Made by a program: the position numbers and the translations under genes. A stretch of DNA of 64,000 nucleotides from Roseomonas sp. AR75 (GTDB lineage: Bacteria > Pseudomonadota > Alphaproteobacteria > Acetobacterales > Acetobacteraceae), in assembly GCF_005222815.1 (NCBI RefSeq), contig NZ_STGB01000001.1, positions 310,001 through 374,000 on the forward strand, written 5' to 3'. The notes beneath the pieces were generated by a model. That model saw only the letters and a program-made list of their open reading frames with translations, ran no database searches and was not told the origin of the DNA. Below, one piece after another: positions 17,586 to 26,299 of this stretch. The stretch's first letter is position 1; each line of letters starts with the position of its first letter.

Positions 17586-18493
17586 GCCGGCAGCACGCCG
17601 AAGCGGCGCGCGGCGCGCACCAGATCCTCCGCATGCGGGATCATCGCGTAGTCCACCATCTGCCCGCGATAGGAAACGGCGCCGACGCCCTTCGCCTCGG
17701 CGTCCCGCATCGCGTCGATCATGCCGGCGAAATGCTCCGCCTCCTCGCGCGTGGGCGTGAAGACCTCATGCGCGATCGCGACATGGGACGGGTGGATCAG
17801 CACCGCGCCGGTGTAGCCGTACTGCAAGGCGCGCTGCGCGAGGGTGCGGACATGCGCGTGGTCGTCCAGCGCCGTGCCGATCAGGCTGCCCATCGGGTGC
17901 ATCGCGCCGGCCGCGCGGCTCTCCAGCACGATCTTGCACGCGAGAAAGACCTGCTCCGTGCCCTCGCGCGTCGGGCGGAACCCTGCCGCGCGGGCGACAT
18001 CGCCGATGATCGGCCCGCCGACCACCCCGATCAGGCCGCGCACGCGGGGGCTTGCCGCGGCCAGGGCACGCGCGTCGCACATGCCCACCGCGGTCTCCGG
18101 CAGCGGCATGATCGCGACGGAGCGGAAGGGCAGCCCGGCGCGGCCTTCGGCGAAGCCGAGCGCGGCGTCGAGATCCTGCACCTCCTGCGCGGTCGCCGCC
18201 TTGGGCAGCATCACTCCGGCATAGCCTTCCGCCGCCACGGCGATCGCATCCTCCAGCCCCCCCTGGTCGAGCGCGTTGATGCGCACGAAGGCGGGGATGC
18301 CGTGGCCGCGCAGGAAGCCCATCGCTTCCCGCGCGTGGTCGCGCGCGGCGATCTTGTGCTGCGGCGGAACCGCATCCTCCAGGTCGAGCACGACGCTGTC
18401 CGGCGCGAAGCGCGGCACCTTCGCCACGAAGTCCGGCCGGTGCGCCGGCACGAACAGCATCGAGCGCAGCGGCCAGATGGAAGCCTCGTTCAT
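17582..18493 (-). CDS. HpcH/HpaI / CitE-type acyl-CoA lyase
   Basis: CitE-like TIM-barrel lyase of 303 residues. It opens with RSMLFVPAHRPDF (CoA-site arginine region) and VVLDLEDAVPPQHK, which carries metal/acid residues, then GVMLPKA near residue 112, an IMPLPETAVG glutamate near 145 and AMHPMGSLIG with GYTGAVLIHPSHV at the C-terminal end. Relatives cleave malyl-CoA, citramalyl-CoA or beta-methylmalyl-CoA to acetyl-CoA, pyruvate or glyoxylate products. It sits between two CaiB-type transferases with ATGA overlaps on both sides, so it probably cleaves the CoA ester they make. Confidence 0.9.
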   Translation of the reverse strand: MNEASIWPLRSMLFVPAHRPDFVAKVPRFAPDSVVLDLEDAVPPQHKIAARDHAREAMGFLRGHGIPAFVRINALDQGGLEDAIAVAAEGYAGVMLPKAATAQEVQDLDAALGFAEGRAGLPFRSVAIMPLPETAVGMCDARALAAASPRVRGLIGVVGGPIIGDVARAAGFRPTREGTEQVFLACKIVLESRAAGAMHPMGSLIGTALDDHAHVRTLAQRALQYGYTGAVLIHPSHVAIAHEVFTPTREEAEHFAGMIDAMRDAEAKGVGAVSYRGQMVDYAMIPHAEDLVRAARRFGVLPA

Positions 18494-19677
18494 GCCCAGA
18501 TCACTCCCTTGTCGCGCAGTGCCGCGATCGCGTCGGCGTCGAAGCCGAGCGAGCCCAGCACCAAGTCGCTGTCCGCCCCCGGCGCCGGGCCCGCATGGCG
18601 CACCGCGCCGCCGAGGCCGCGCGGCATCACGCCGGGCATCGGCAGGCTGCCGCCCTCCGGCAGCGCCACCTCCACGAAGCCTTCGCGCGCGGCGACATGC
18701 GGATCGGCCATCAGCGCGCCGGCATCGAGGATCGGCCCCACGACCACGTCGTTCGCCTGCACAAGCGCCAGCGCCTCCGCCATGTCGTGGCGGGACATCC
18801 ATTCGGCGATGCGGGCCTCGATCTCGTCCATATGCGCGCGCCGGTCGGCCTGGGTTCGGAAGCGCGGATCGGCCGCCAGCGCCTCGCCGCCGATCATGCG
18901 CAGCATGCGCTCCGCCACCGCGTTGGTCGCGGCCGAGACGGTCAGCAGCCCGCCGTCGCGCGTGCGGAAGACGTTGCCGATATTGGCGTTCATCGGGAAG
19001 CGGTTGCCGCAGCGCAGCTCCGCGCGGCCCTGCGACGAGGCGACGGGAAGCTGCCATTCGATCATGCGCATCAGCCCCTCATGCAGTGCGGAGTTGAGCG
19101 GCGCCGGTGCGCGGCCTTCCAGCAAAGCGGCGCGTTGCTCGAATAGCCCAGCGGCGGCGGCGAGCATGCCGGTGGCGTATTCCGCGAGTGGGATCTCGGG
19201 CTGCACGGGGGGGCCGTCCGCCTCGCCAGTCAGCGCCATGGTGCCGCTGGCGGCGGCGGCGAACTCGGGGGCAGTGCTCCAGGGCCAGAGATCGGGCCGG
19301 TCTGCGCCGGTCGGGAACAGGTGGATATCCTGCGGCGCCTGCAACACACGCGAGGCCGCAGCCCGCCAGGGCGTTGCCGCGTCGTCACGCACCAGCATCC
19401 TGGCGCTGGCGACGAGCCGTTCCAGCACTGGCCCGGCGGCTTGGTGGGCGGCGTCAATCGCGAGCGAGAGCTTGTTGCGCGCGGCGATCGGCCACCACAC
19501 GCACCGTACCGTCTCCGACCCCAGCCGGCGCAGCGCCGCGCCGCCTGGAGGCTCGCAAAGGATCACCCGCGCACCGAAGTCGGCCAGCAGCGCGGTCGCG
19601 AAGGCCGGGCCGGGCGTGCCCGACACGTCCAGCACCGTCAGGCCGCTAAGCGGCGCCGCTGCCTCTTCCGAATTCAT
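18490..19677 (-). CDS. CaiB/BaiF family CoA transferase (first copy)
   Basis: Family III CoA-transferase of 395 residues, the normal family length. It shows GLTVLDVSGTPGPAFATALLADFGARVI across the start, NKLSLAID near residue 70, a central ALTGEADGPPVQPEIPLAEY segment near 160 and MNANIGNVFRTRDGG near 235. The N-terminal part is more divergent than in the partner gene. It is the promoter-proximal gene of the three-gene CaiB-CitE-CaiB operon. The two CaiB paralogues differ enough that they could be distinct subunits or handle two steps. Confidence 0.87.
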   Translation of the reverse strand: MNSEEAAAPLSGLTVLDVSGTPGPAFATALLADFGARVILCEPPGGAALRRLGSETVRCVWWPIAARNKLSLAIDAAHQAAGPVLERLVASARMLVRDDAATPWRAAASRVLQAPQDIHLFPTGADRPDLWPWSTAPEFAAAASGTMALTGEADGPPVQPEIPLAEYATGMLAAAAGLFEQRAALLEGRAPAPLNSALHEGLMRMIEWQLPVASSQGRAELRCGNRFPMNANIGNVFRTRDGGLLTVSAATNAVAERMLRMIGGEALAADPRFRTQADRRAHMDEIEARIAEWMSRHDMAEALALVQANDVVVGPILDAGALMADPHVAAREGFVEVALPEGGSLPMPGVMPRGLGGAVRHAGPAPGADSDLVLGSLGFDADAIAALRDKGVIWA

Positions 19678-19965
19678 GCTGCTTCCCCGGCGTTCCGCAG
19701 CACATGGAACCATGGCGCGCGGTATTGCGCCAAGTCGTTGCATCGCGGTGTGCCGGAAGCCGCCATGTTGTTGCCGCCTGCCATTCTCTGGCGGTCGGCA
19801 TCGCGAATGCCCATTCCATCGCCTTCGTGCCGCGCGAGGATCTGTATGGCGGCGTCGTGGACTGCTCGGCCGCAAAGCTGAGGCCGAAGGCCACCCACGG
19901 CATCGCGATCTCGCGCCGCCCCTACGCCGACCTTCCCCCGCCAAGCGGGGGAGGGCGAACGGCGC
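19678..19965. other. Intergenic stretch without a credible gene
   Basis: A 288-base gap between two leftward genes. Open frames exist on both strands but neither shows a family motif or ribosome site, and the sequence includes a cccccgcc-type hairpin common to GC-rich intergenic repeats. It probably contains the promoter of the CaiB-CitE-CaiB operon and the end of the hyu operon. I see nothing else I can name. Confidence 0.4.
19934..19952 (-). terminator. Hairpin at the end of the hyu-dpp operon
   Basis: TCCCCCGC and GCGGGGGA pair perfectly around a CAA loop, 14 bases past the NIPSNAP stop. No T-run follows, but position fits transcript termination or 3'-end protection of the long leftward operon. 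Confidence 0.45.
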
Positions 19966-20583
19966 TCAGGTCAGCGGGGAGCCCGGCAGCGGCAGACAGA
20001 TCCAGCTTCGCATGTCCTCTGCGAAAAGGTTCTGCTGGCCGCCCTTCGGCGGCCACTTGCCTCCCTTCACGGCCTCTGCTCGGATCGCGGCGCGGTCATT
20101 GGTGCTGGCATACGGCCAGAGATGGGTGAAGCGCGTCGGGCCGTCCACGGTGTACATCGCAACCAGTAGCTTGGAATGCGGCAGGCGGTCAGGAAGCTGG
20201 GTGCGCCAGGCCTCGATCAGCGGCGTCAGGCCGTGTGGGCGGACGGCATAGCTACGCAACTCGTAGACTGGGCCGAAGGCGCCTGTCTCCACCGGCGGCA
20301 GCCAGGACAGCGGGGCATAGGTGTCGAGCGTCATCGCGGTGAGCCACGAGCCGCCGTTGAAGGGGCTGCTGCTCATCAGCGCGCGCTGCCGCTCGGCGTG
20401 CACCTCCTCGGGGGACCCGAAGCCGCGGAGCACGACCAGCGTGTTCAGCGCGCCGATGTCGGTGTTCCACATGCCGAGCAGGCGGCCTTTGGCCTCGCCG
20501 TCGCGGCACCACTCGGGAATCGCCTGCGCCGCCGCGCCAGCGCCGCCGATGGCGGTCGAAAGGGTGGCGAGTTCATAGATCAT
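19966..20583 (-). CDS. NIPSNAP family protein
   Basis: Protein of 205 residues built from two NIPSNAP (dimeric alpha-beta barrel) halves: MIYELATLSTAIG at the start and PVYELRSYAVRPHGLTPLIEAW near residue 105, with LVVLRGFGSPEE and FTHLWPYASTNDRAAIR as the second strands of each half. The biochemical role of bacterial NIPSNAP proteins is unknown; they often accompany catabolic genes. It is the last gene of the hyu-dpp operon, 76 bases after the second hyuB, before a strong hairpin. Confidence 0.9.
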   Translation of the reverse strand: MIYELATLSTAIGGAGAAAQAIPEWCRDGEAKGRLLGMWNTDIGALNTLVVLRGFGSPEEVHAERQRALMSSSPFNGGSWLTAMTLDTYAPLSWLPPVETGAFGPVYELRSYAVRPHGLTPLIEAWRTQLPDRLPHSKLLVAMYTVDGPTRFTHLWPYASTNDRAAIRAEAVKGGKWPPKGGQQNLFAEDMRSWICLPLPGSPLT

Positions 20584-20659
20584 GCGGTCCTCCTGCCCCT
20601 ATGGGCGCGATGCCCGCGCATGATCTTCCGGTTCGGGCGGGAAGGGAATGCGGGGTCGG

Positions 20660-22555
20660 TCACTCCGCCGCGGCGGATTCCGCGCGCGCACGGGTGAGCA
20701 GCGCGCGGCGGAGACCCGCCGGTGCGGCAAGCACCCGGTTTGCCAGCGCGACGCTGCGCTCCACGGGCCAGGTCGCCTCATATTCCTCGCGCGCCGGGCC
20801 GTGCTTCACCGCATAGCCCGTGGCCTGCGGCAAGTTGGCGCGCAGCACGGCAGTGGCTGCTTCGTCCACCGCGCGATCACGGATGACGACGCCGTAGATC
20901 GCGCGCGCTGCATCCTCATCTAGAAGATCGTCCAGCACGTCCCGCAGCACCCGAGCGGGATCGCGCAGCGCCGGCGGCCCAAAGCCGCCGCCGGAGGAGG
21001 AGACCATACGCAGCAGGTCGCCCTGCCTCAGCGTCAGCACCTTTATTCGCCCGATGTTCTGAGCTTCGCCTTGCGGGTTGAGCGTGGTGACGGTGTTGGT
21101 GCCGGAATGGCCACCGAACACCCCCCAGGGCTGGAAGCGGAAGCGGTCCAGGCCGCGCACGGTGATGTGAGCCTCCGGCGCGCGGCATTCCAACTCGATC
21201 GCGACGGAGGCGCCGCCGCGGAAGCGGCCATGGCCGAACCGGTTCGGCACCAGTTCGTGCCGACGCACCACCAGCGGCGTCTCGGTCTCGACATGCTCGA
21301 TGGGCGTGCTCTTGAGGAAGCCGATCATCGTGTCCGTCGCGTCCACGCCATCCGCGCGTACGCGCCCGCCGGAGCCGCCGCAGAAGGGCTCCACCACGGC
21401 CACGCGCGTTCGGCCGGTCTCGGGCTCCGCCCAGCCGCTCGCGATGATGCCGGCTTGGCCGGCGCCGCAAGCGGCGATGCCGCCGGGGATGGCCTGGTTC
21501 AGGCAGCCGATCAGGGTGTCGTAGGTGCGCATCACCGCGACGAAGCGGTTGCCCATGGCAGCGGGGAACTCCGCATTCATCACCGTACCCGGCGGCGCAT
21601 AGCCCGTGATCGGGCGCATGATGCCGCCATTGACGGGAATGCCCGGCTCCATGGTCTGGATGTAGTTGGTCAGCGCCATCGCGAGGAAAGGATGCGTGCG
21701 GCTGCCGGTGGTGAAGTTGAAGGCGGCGTGCACCTGCGGCGAGGAGCCGGAATAGTCCACCTGCGCCTCGTCGCCAGCGATGGTCAGCTTGCAGTGGATG
21801 TGCACGGCCGCGCCGGAATCGTCGCCCTCGATGTAGTCCGTGAAGCTGTAGGTGCCGTCCTGCAGCGCCGCGATGACGCGGCGGGCGCGCATCTCCGTAT
21901 AGGCCATCACGTCATCCACGCCGCGGAAGAAGGCGGGCTTGCCGATACGCGCGCAGAGCTCGTTGATGCGGCGGTCGAGCAGGTGCATCGCGGCCATCAT
22001 TGCTTCAAGGTCGCCCCAGACGGCGTCACCGATGCGGGAGTTGTCCTTGAGGATGTTGACCACGTCCTGGTTCAGCGCGCCGGCACGCATCAGCTTGGTC
22101 GGGCGCAGCCGCAGTCCCTCCTGGAAACACTCGTAGAGATCGGGGGAGATGGAGCCGGGGACCGCGCCGCCGATGTCCGAGGCATGCACGAAGGACCAGG
22201 CCCAGCAGGTCAGCTCGCCCTCCACGAAGATCGGGCGCGCCAGATGGATGTCCATCATGTGCGTGACGACGCCGCCGGTGCTGAAGGGATCGTTGGAGAT
22301 CAACACGTCGCCCGGCCGCAGATCCTCGACGGGGAAGTGGCTGATCAGCCCGACGATGGACTGCCCGCTGCCGGAGGTGACGCCGGTCATCATGGGGAAG
22401 GCGAAGAACTCACCGGAAAGCCTTGCCAGCGCGACCTGGAAGTCCTGAGTCTGCTTGACGAAGGTGGTGTGCGCCGTGCGGTAGGCGACGGTCGATGCTT
22501 CCTCCGCGATCGCGGTGAAGCGGTTCTTCATGATCTCGGTCTGGACGGGGTCCAT
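20660..22555 (-). CDS. Hydantoinase B / 5-oxoprolinase beta subunit family (promoter-distal copy)
   Basis: HyuB-type subunit of 631 residues that works with the HyuA-type ATPase subunit in ATP-dependent opening of cyclic amides (5-oxoproline, hydantoins) or in related carboxylation reactions. Visible signatures are MKNRFTAIAEEASTVAYRTA at the start, SNDPFSTGGVVTHMMD near residue 88, CFQEGLRLRPTKL near 150 and PNRFGHGRFRGG near 450. It carries about 55 extra C-terminal residues compared with the copy at 31780-33414. It follows hyuA by three bases. Substrate is not predictable from sequence alone. Confidence 0.92.
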   Translation of the reverse strand: MDPVQTEIMKNRFTAIAEEASTVAYRTAHTTFVKQTQDFQVALARLSGEFFAFPMMTGVTSGSGQSIVGLISHFPVEDLRPGDVLISNDPFSTGGVVTHMMDIHLARPIFVEGELTCWAWSFVHASDIGGAVPGSISPDLYECFQEGLRLRPTKLMRAGALNQDVVNILKDNSRIGDAVWGDLEAMMAAMHLLDRRINELCARIGKPAFFRGVDDVMAYTEMRARRVIAALQDGTYSFTDYIEGDDSGAAVHIHCKLTIAGDEAQVDYSGSSPQVHAAFNFTTGSRTHPFLAMALTNYIQTMEPGIPVNGGIMRPITGYAPPGTVMNAEFPAAMGNRFVAVMRTYDTLIGCLNQAIPGGIAACGAGQAGIIASGWAEPETGRTRVAVVEPFCGGSGGRVRADGVDATDTMIGFLKSTPIEHVETETPLVVRRHELVPNRFGHGRFRGGASVAIELECRAPEAHITVRGLDRFRFQPWGVFGGHSGTNTVTTLNPQGEAQNIGRIKVLTLRQGDLLRMVSSSGGGFGPPALRDPARVLRDVLDDLLDEDAARAIYGVVIRDRAVDEAATAVLRANLPQATGYAVKHGPAREEYEATWPVERSVALANRVLAAPAGLRRALLTRARAESAAAE

Positions 22556-22558
22556 CGT

Positions 22559-24601
22559 TCAGCTCCTCGCCAGCTCGAGATCGCCCCGCAGCCCGTGCAG
22601 CACCGAGTAGCCTGGCGGCACCAGGATGGTGGCAAGGTCCTGCTGAACCACCGCGGGACCGTTCGCCGACCAGCCGCGCGGCAGTGTTGCCCAGTCGTAG
22701 ACCGGCACATCTTCCACCCAGGCCCGTCCGAAGCGAAGGCGCCGGCGTTCGAGCGGCGTCGCTTCCGTGCTGCCTGAAGGCGGCAGTGGTTCGCCGGATG
22801 GCTTAGCCTGTCGGCCCATGGTACGGACGCGCAGCGTATCGATGGCGACTGGCGCCCGGCGGTTCGCATGACCGAACAGGCGCTCATGCTCCGCATGGAA
22901 GGCCCCGTTCACCGCGTTCCCATCCGCCGTCAGGGCTTCTGTCAGCTCGATCTGGATGGTGAAGGATTGCGCAGCGTAGCGCATCTCCGCCAGGCGCGCC
23001 TGCTCCGTCGCGAGCACCTGGCCTGGATGCGCCTGGCGATCCAACCAGGCGAGGCCCTCGGCCTCGAGTGCGCGATATATCTCACCCAGGCGTGCGGCAT
23101 CCAGGGCCTCGCCCTGCACGGTGCGGACGGCATCATGAACAAGGTCGGACACAAGACCGCCCAGGGCGCAGAAGACGGACGGCAAGCGCGGCACCACCAT
23201 TCGCCGGATGCCGACCTCGTCGGCCAGGATGGGGCCGTGCACGCCGCCGGCGCCCCCGAAGATCATCAACGTCAGGTCGCTGGCGCCGACCCCCATGCGC
23301 GCAAGGAACGGCGTGATCTTCGCGAGCATGTTGGAGGTGGCGACGTCGATCGCGCTTTCGGCCAAGGCCACGACGTCCAGGCCAAGCTTCTCTCCGATCG
23401 GCGCGAAGGCATTGGCCGCGAGTTCAGGCTTCAGCTTCAGCTTGCCGCCGAGCAGGCCCGCCGGCGAAAGGTAGCCCGCAAGCAGATAGGCGTCGGTCAG
23501 CGTCGGCTCCGTCCCGCCCGCGCCATAGCACGCGGGACCGGGCTTCGATCCCGCGCTGCGCGGCCCGACCTTCAGGATGCCGCCATCGAGCCAGACGACG
23601 GAACCGCCGCCGGCGCCCATCGCCTCCACGCCCGTCACCGGCATCAGCAGCGGGAAGTCGCCGACCTCCGCCTGTCCGGTGATCAGGGGGCGGCCTTGGT
23701 CGATCAGCGAGACGTCAGTGGACGTGCCGCCCATGTCGAGCGTCAGGATCGGATCCAGGCCGAGATACTTGCCGAGGGTCTGCGCCGCGGTGACGCCCGC
23801 GGCGGGGCCGGACAGCAGCGTGTGTATGGGCAGGCGCTGCGCTTCGTCCGCGGACATGATGCCGCCATTGGACTTCGTGATGTAGAGTCGTGCCATCGGA
23901 AAGCGATCGCGCAGGAAGCCTGCGATCGCGCCGATATAGTCCTGCATCAGCGGCTTCACGTAGACATTGAGCAGTGTGAGTACCGCGCGCTCATATTCCG
24001 ACTGCTGGGGCCAGACCTCATGCGAGGCCATGACTTCGAGGCCGTCGAAGCCGGCACGAATGAGTTCCACGGCGCGGCGCTCATGCGCGGGATTGCGATG
24101 GGCATGCAGGAAGCAGATCGCGAGGGCCTTTGCGCCGCGATCGACGGCCGTGCGAGCGGCGGCGAGCAGCCCAGCCTCGTCCAGCGGGGTGTCCACCGTG
24201 CCACTCGCCAGCATGCGTTCACGCACGGCGAAGACGCGCTCGCGCGGGACCAGGGGCACGACACGCCGGTTGAACAGATCCACGGGCTTGTCGAGGCGCA
24301 GCCGTGCGATGCCGAGGATGTCGCGGAACCCTCCGGTGGTGATCAGGGCAATAGGAGGCTGCGACCGCTCGATCACCGCGTTGGTGCTCACCGTCGTACC
24401 ATGCACAACGAGCATCGGCGCATCGGCGTCGACCCCGGCCTCCGCGACGATCTCGGCGATGCCTTGCGTGACGGCCTGGGACAGGTCGGGCCGGGAGGTC
24501 GGCGCCTTGCGACTGCCGATCAGCACATAGCCGTCACCTTCATCTTTCCAGATGGCGAAGTCGGTGAAGGTGCCGCCGATGTCCACGCCGATCCTGAGCA
24601 T
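22559..24601 (-). CDS. Hydantoinase A / 5-oxoprolinase alpha subunit family (promoter-distal copy)
   Basis: HyuA-type ATP-binding subunit of 680 residues. The N-terminus has the actin/hexokinase-fold phosphate motif GVDIGGTFTDF, followed by VVHGTTVSTNAVIER near residue 70, the SGPAAGVTAAQ and LDMGGTSTDVSLID adenosine and phosphate motifs near 270-300, and GAGGGSVVWLDGG near 325. With HyuB it forms an ATP-dependent cyclic-amidase or a carboxylase of the acetone/acetophenone type. A 176-base gap with no recognisable gene separates it from the binding-protein gene upstream, so it may also have its own promoter. Confidence 0.93.
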   Translation of the reverse strand: MLRIGVDIGGTFTDFAIWKDEGDGYVLIGSRKAPTSRPDLSQAVTQGIAEIVAEAGVDADAPMLVVHGTTVSTNAVIERSQPPIALITTGGFRDILGIARLRLDKPVDLFNRRVVPLVPRERVFAVRERMLASGTVDTPLDEAGLLAAARTAVDRGAKALAICFLHAHRNPAHERRAVELIRAGFDGLEVMASHEVWPQQSEYERAVLTLLNVYVKPLMQDYIGAIAGFLRDRFPMARLYITKSNGGIMSADEAQRLPIHTLLSGPAAGVTAAQTLGKYLGLDPILTLDMGGTSTDVSLIDQGRPLITGQAEVGDFPLLMPVTGVEAMGAGGGSVVWLDGGILKVGPRSAGSKPGPACYGAGGTEPTLTDAYLLAGYLSPAGLLGGKLKLKPELAANAFAPIGEKLGLDVVALAESAIDVATSNMLAKITPFLARMGVGASDLTLMIFGGAGGVHGPILADEVGIRRMVVPRLPSVFCALGGLVSDLVHDAVRTVQGEALDAARLGEIYRALEAEGLAWLDRQAHPGQVLATEQARLAEMRYAAQSFTIQIELTEALTADGNAVNGAFHAEHERLFGHANRRAPVAIDTLRVRTMGRQAKPSGEPLPPSGSTEATPLERRRLRFGRAWVEDVPVYDWATLPRGWSANGPAVVQQDLATILVPPGYSVLHGLRGDLELARS

Positions 24602-24777
24602 GGGCGCTCCGCTGATGTTCGTTGTCAGCGAAGGCGGCGCACGCCAATTCTGTCAAGACCGCCGTGAAGAGGGGCGTACCGCACCGCGCGCCCGAAGAAC
24701 AAGGCGACTTCGGGGAAGATCGACGCGGCCGACGTCCTGGACGTGGCAGGATGCCGGCCGGCATGGCGAAGCGCCGC

Positions 24778-26286
24778 CTAGCGCGGCGTGAGATCCCAGG
24801 CGCGCATCCAGTCGTCGCCGCGCGCCTGCCATTGCACGCGTGGAGAGATGGCGTAGGTCACCGGTTGGACGAACAAGAACAGGACCGCGGCCTGGTCGCA
24901 CATGCGCTGCGTTGCCTGATTGAACAGCTCCTGCCGCCGAGCGGGATCGTTGGTCTGCCGCGCTTGCCGGAGATAGCCGCTGAATACATCGTCGTCCCAA
25001 TAGGCATAGGGATTGCCGGCCTCGAGCAGCGTCAGCAGGCCGTCCGCGTCCAGGGTCGGCCAAGCGTGCGACAGGTAGGCCGTGTTGCCGAGGTCCTGGG
25101 CGCGGATGTACTTGTTCATGAAAGCGCCAAATTCCATCTCGACGATCCGTACGCGCACGCCGATGTCTTCGATCTGCGCCGCCACGGCCTGCGCGATGTC
25201 CTGCGCCAGCAGATAGGGTCCGACCGGCACCTCCAGGTTGATGCTGACCTGCCCCGGTCGGATGCCGGCCTGCGCGAGCAACTGGCGCGCGCGGGCGGGA
25301 TCAAAGGCCGGAACCTGCAGGTTCGGGTTGAAGCCGAAATATGCGGGCGTCAGGAGCTGGCAGGGCGAGATGCTTCCCATGCCGTTCCAGATCGCGTCGC
25401 GGATCGCTGCACGGTCCACCGCCAGATTCAGCGCTTGGCGCAGCGGAAGGTTGTCGCGCAGCGGCGGGATCAGGTTGTTGAACTTCAGGAAGACGGTGCG
25501 CGTGGAATCGACTGCCGCAGCGCTGGCCCGGTTGGAGGCGTTGATGCGCTGCATCTCCGAGGGCGGCACGCCTGTGATGAGGTCCACCTCGCCCGCCATC
25601 ACCGCCGCGATGCGGGCCCCGGCTTCGGGGATCACGCGGAAGGTCACGGTGTCGAACTGCCTTGCCTCGCCGAACCAGCCCTGGCGTGCGCGCATCACCA
25701 CGCGGTCGCCCGGCACGAACTGCTGCAGCTCATAGGGACCTGCGCCGACTGCGGTATTGGCAGGATTGTTCTGCGACGCCCAGCGCGGCGGTAGCAGGAA
25801 GAAGGCGGAGAGCTGCGCCGGTAGTGCGGGGAAGGGCGCGCTGGTGCGGATCTCGAGCTCGGTGGGGGAGATCGCCACGACTTCCTTCACCAGCGAGAAC
25901 CAGGAGGCAATGCGCGACCGCGTGGCAGGGTTGCGCACGCGTTCGAAGTTCCACTTGACCGCCTCGGCGTCCAGCGCCTCGCCATTCGAGAAGGTGGCGC
26001 CGCTGCGCAGCGTGAAGCGCCAGGTGTTGTCGTCCACCGCGCGCCACGCGGTGGCGAGCTGCGGCTGGAGCTGCATGTCCGGCCCGCGGATCAGCAGCGC
26101 CGCATGCAGGTGGCTGATCACCGAAAGGTCGGACTGGATCGTCGCGGTCTGGTGCGGATCGAGCGTGTTGATATTGGTGCCGATGGCGATGGTCAGCGAT
26201 CGCGACTGCGCCATCGCCGTGCCGGCGAGCCCCGCCGCGCAGAGCAGCGCGAGCGCGCTGCGGCGGCCTGTCTGCAGAATGCCCAT
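24778..26286 (-). CDS. ABC transporter substrate-binding protein, peptide/nickel (family 5) type
   Basis: Periplasmic family-5 binding protein of 502 residues. A Tat- or Sec-type leader (TGRRSALALLCAAGLAGTAMA) precedes the mature start QSRSLTIAIGTNINTLDPH. The family hallmark stretch WRFTLRSGATFSNGEALDAEAV is near residue 95 and GAGPYELQQF near 175. The start is set by a GGGAGAC site. It should feed the complete Dpp-like permease/ATPase set encoded upstream in the same operon (28101-31775). The enclosing hyu genes suggest that the cargo is a small peptide, cyclic dipeptide or oxoprolyl/hydantoin-like compound; this is inference. Confidence 0.92.
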   Translation of the reverse strand: MGILQTGRRSALALLCAAGLAGTAMAQSRSLTIAIGTNINTLDPHQTATIQSDLSVISHLHAALLIRGPDMQLQPQLATAWRAVDDNTWRFTLRSGATFSNGEALDAEAVKWNFERVRNPATRSRIASWFSLVKEVVAISPTELEIRTSAPFPALPAQLSAFFLLPPRWASQNNPANTAVGAGPYELQQFVPGDRVVMRARQGWFGEARQFDTVTFRVIPEAGARIAAVMAGEVDLITGVPPSEMQRINASNRASAAAVDSTRTVFLKFNNLIPPLRDNLPLRQALNLAVDRAAIRDAIWNGMGSISPCQLLTPAYFGFNPNLQVPAFDPARARQLLAQAGIRPGQVSINLEVPVGPYLLAQDIAQAVAAQIEDIGVRVRIVEMEFGAFMNKYIRAQDLGNTAYLSHAWPTLDADGLLTLLEAGNPYAYWDDDVFSGYLRQARQTNDPARRQELFNQATQRMCDQAAVLFLFVQPVTYAISPRVQWQARGDDWMRAWDLTPR

Positions 26287-26299
26287 GGCCTTGTCTCCC

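Noticed and set aside
17633..20251. Rightward open frame of about 870 codons
   Set aside because: Covers the CitE and CaiB genes on the other strand and crosses an intergenic hairpin; composition is that of a shadow frame.
24602..24777. Possible small gene in the gap between binding-protein and hyuA genes
   Set aside because: The open frame (leftward, about 74 codons) overlaps hyuA out of frame and lacks a ribosome site and recognisable features.
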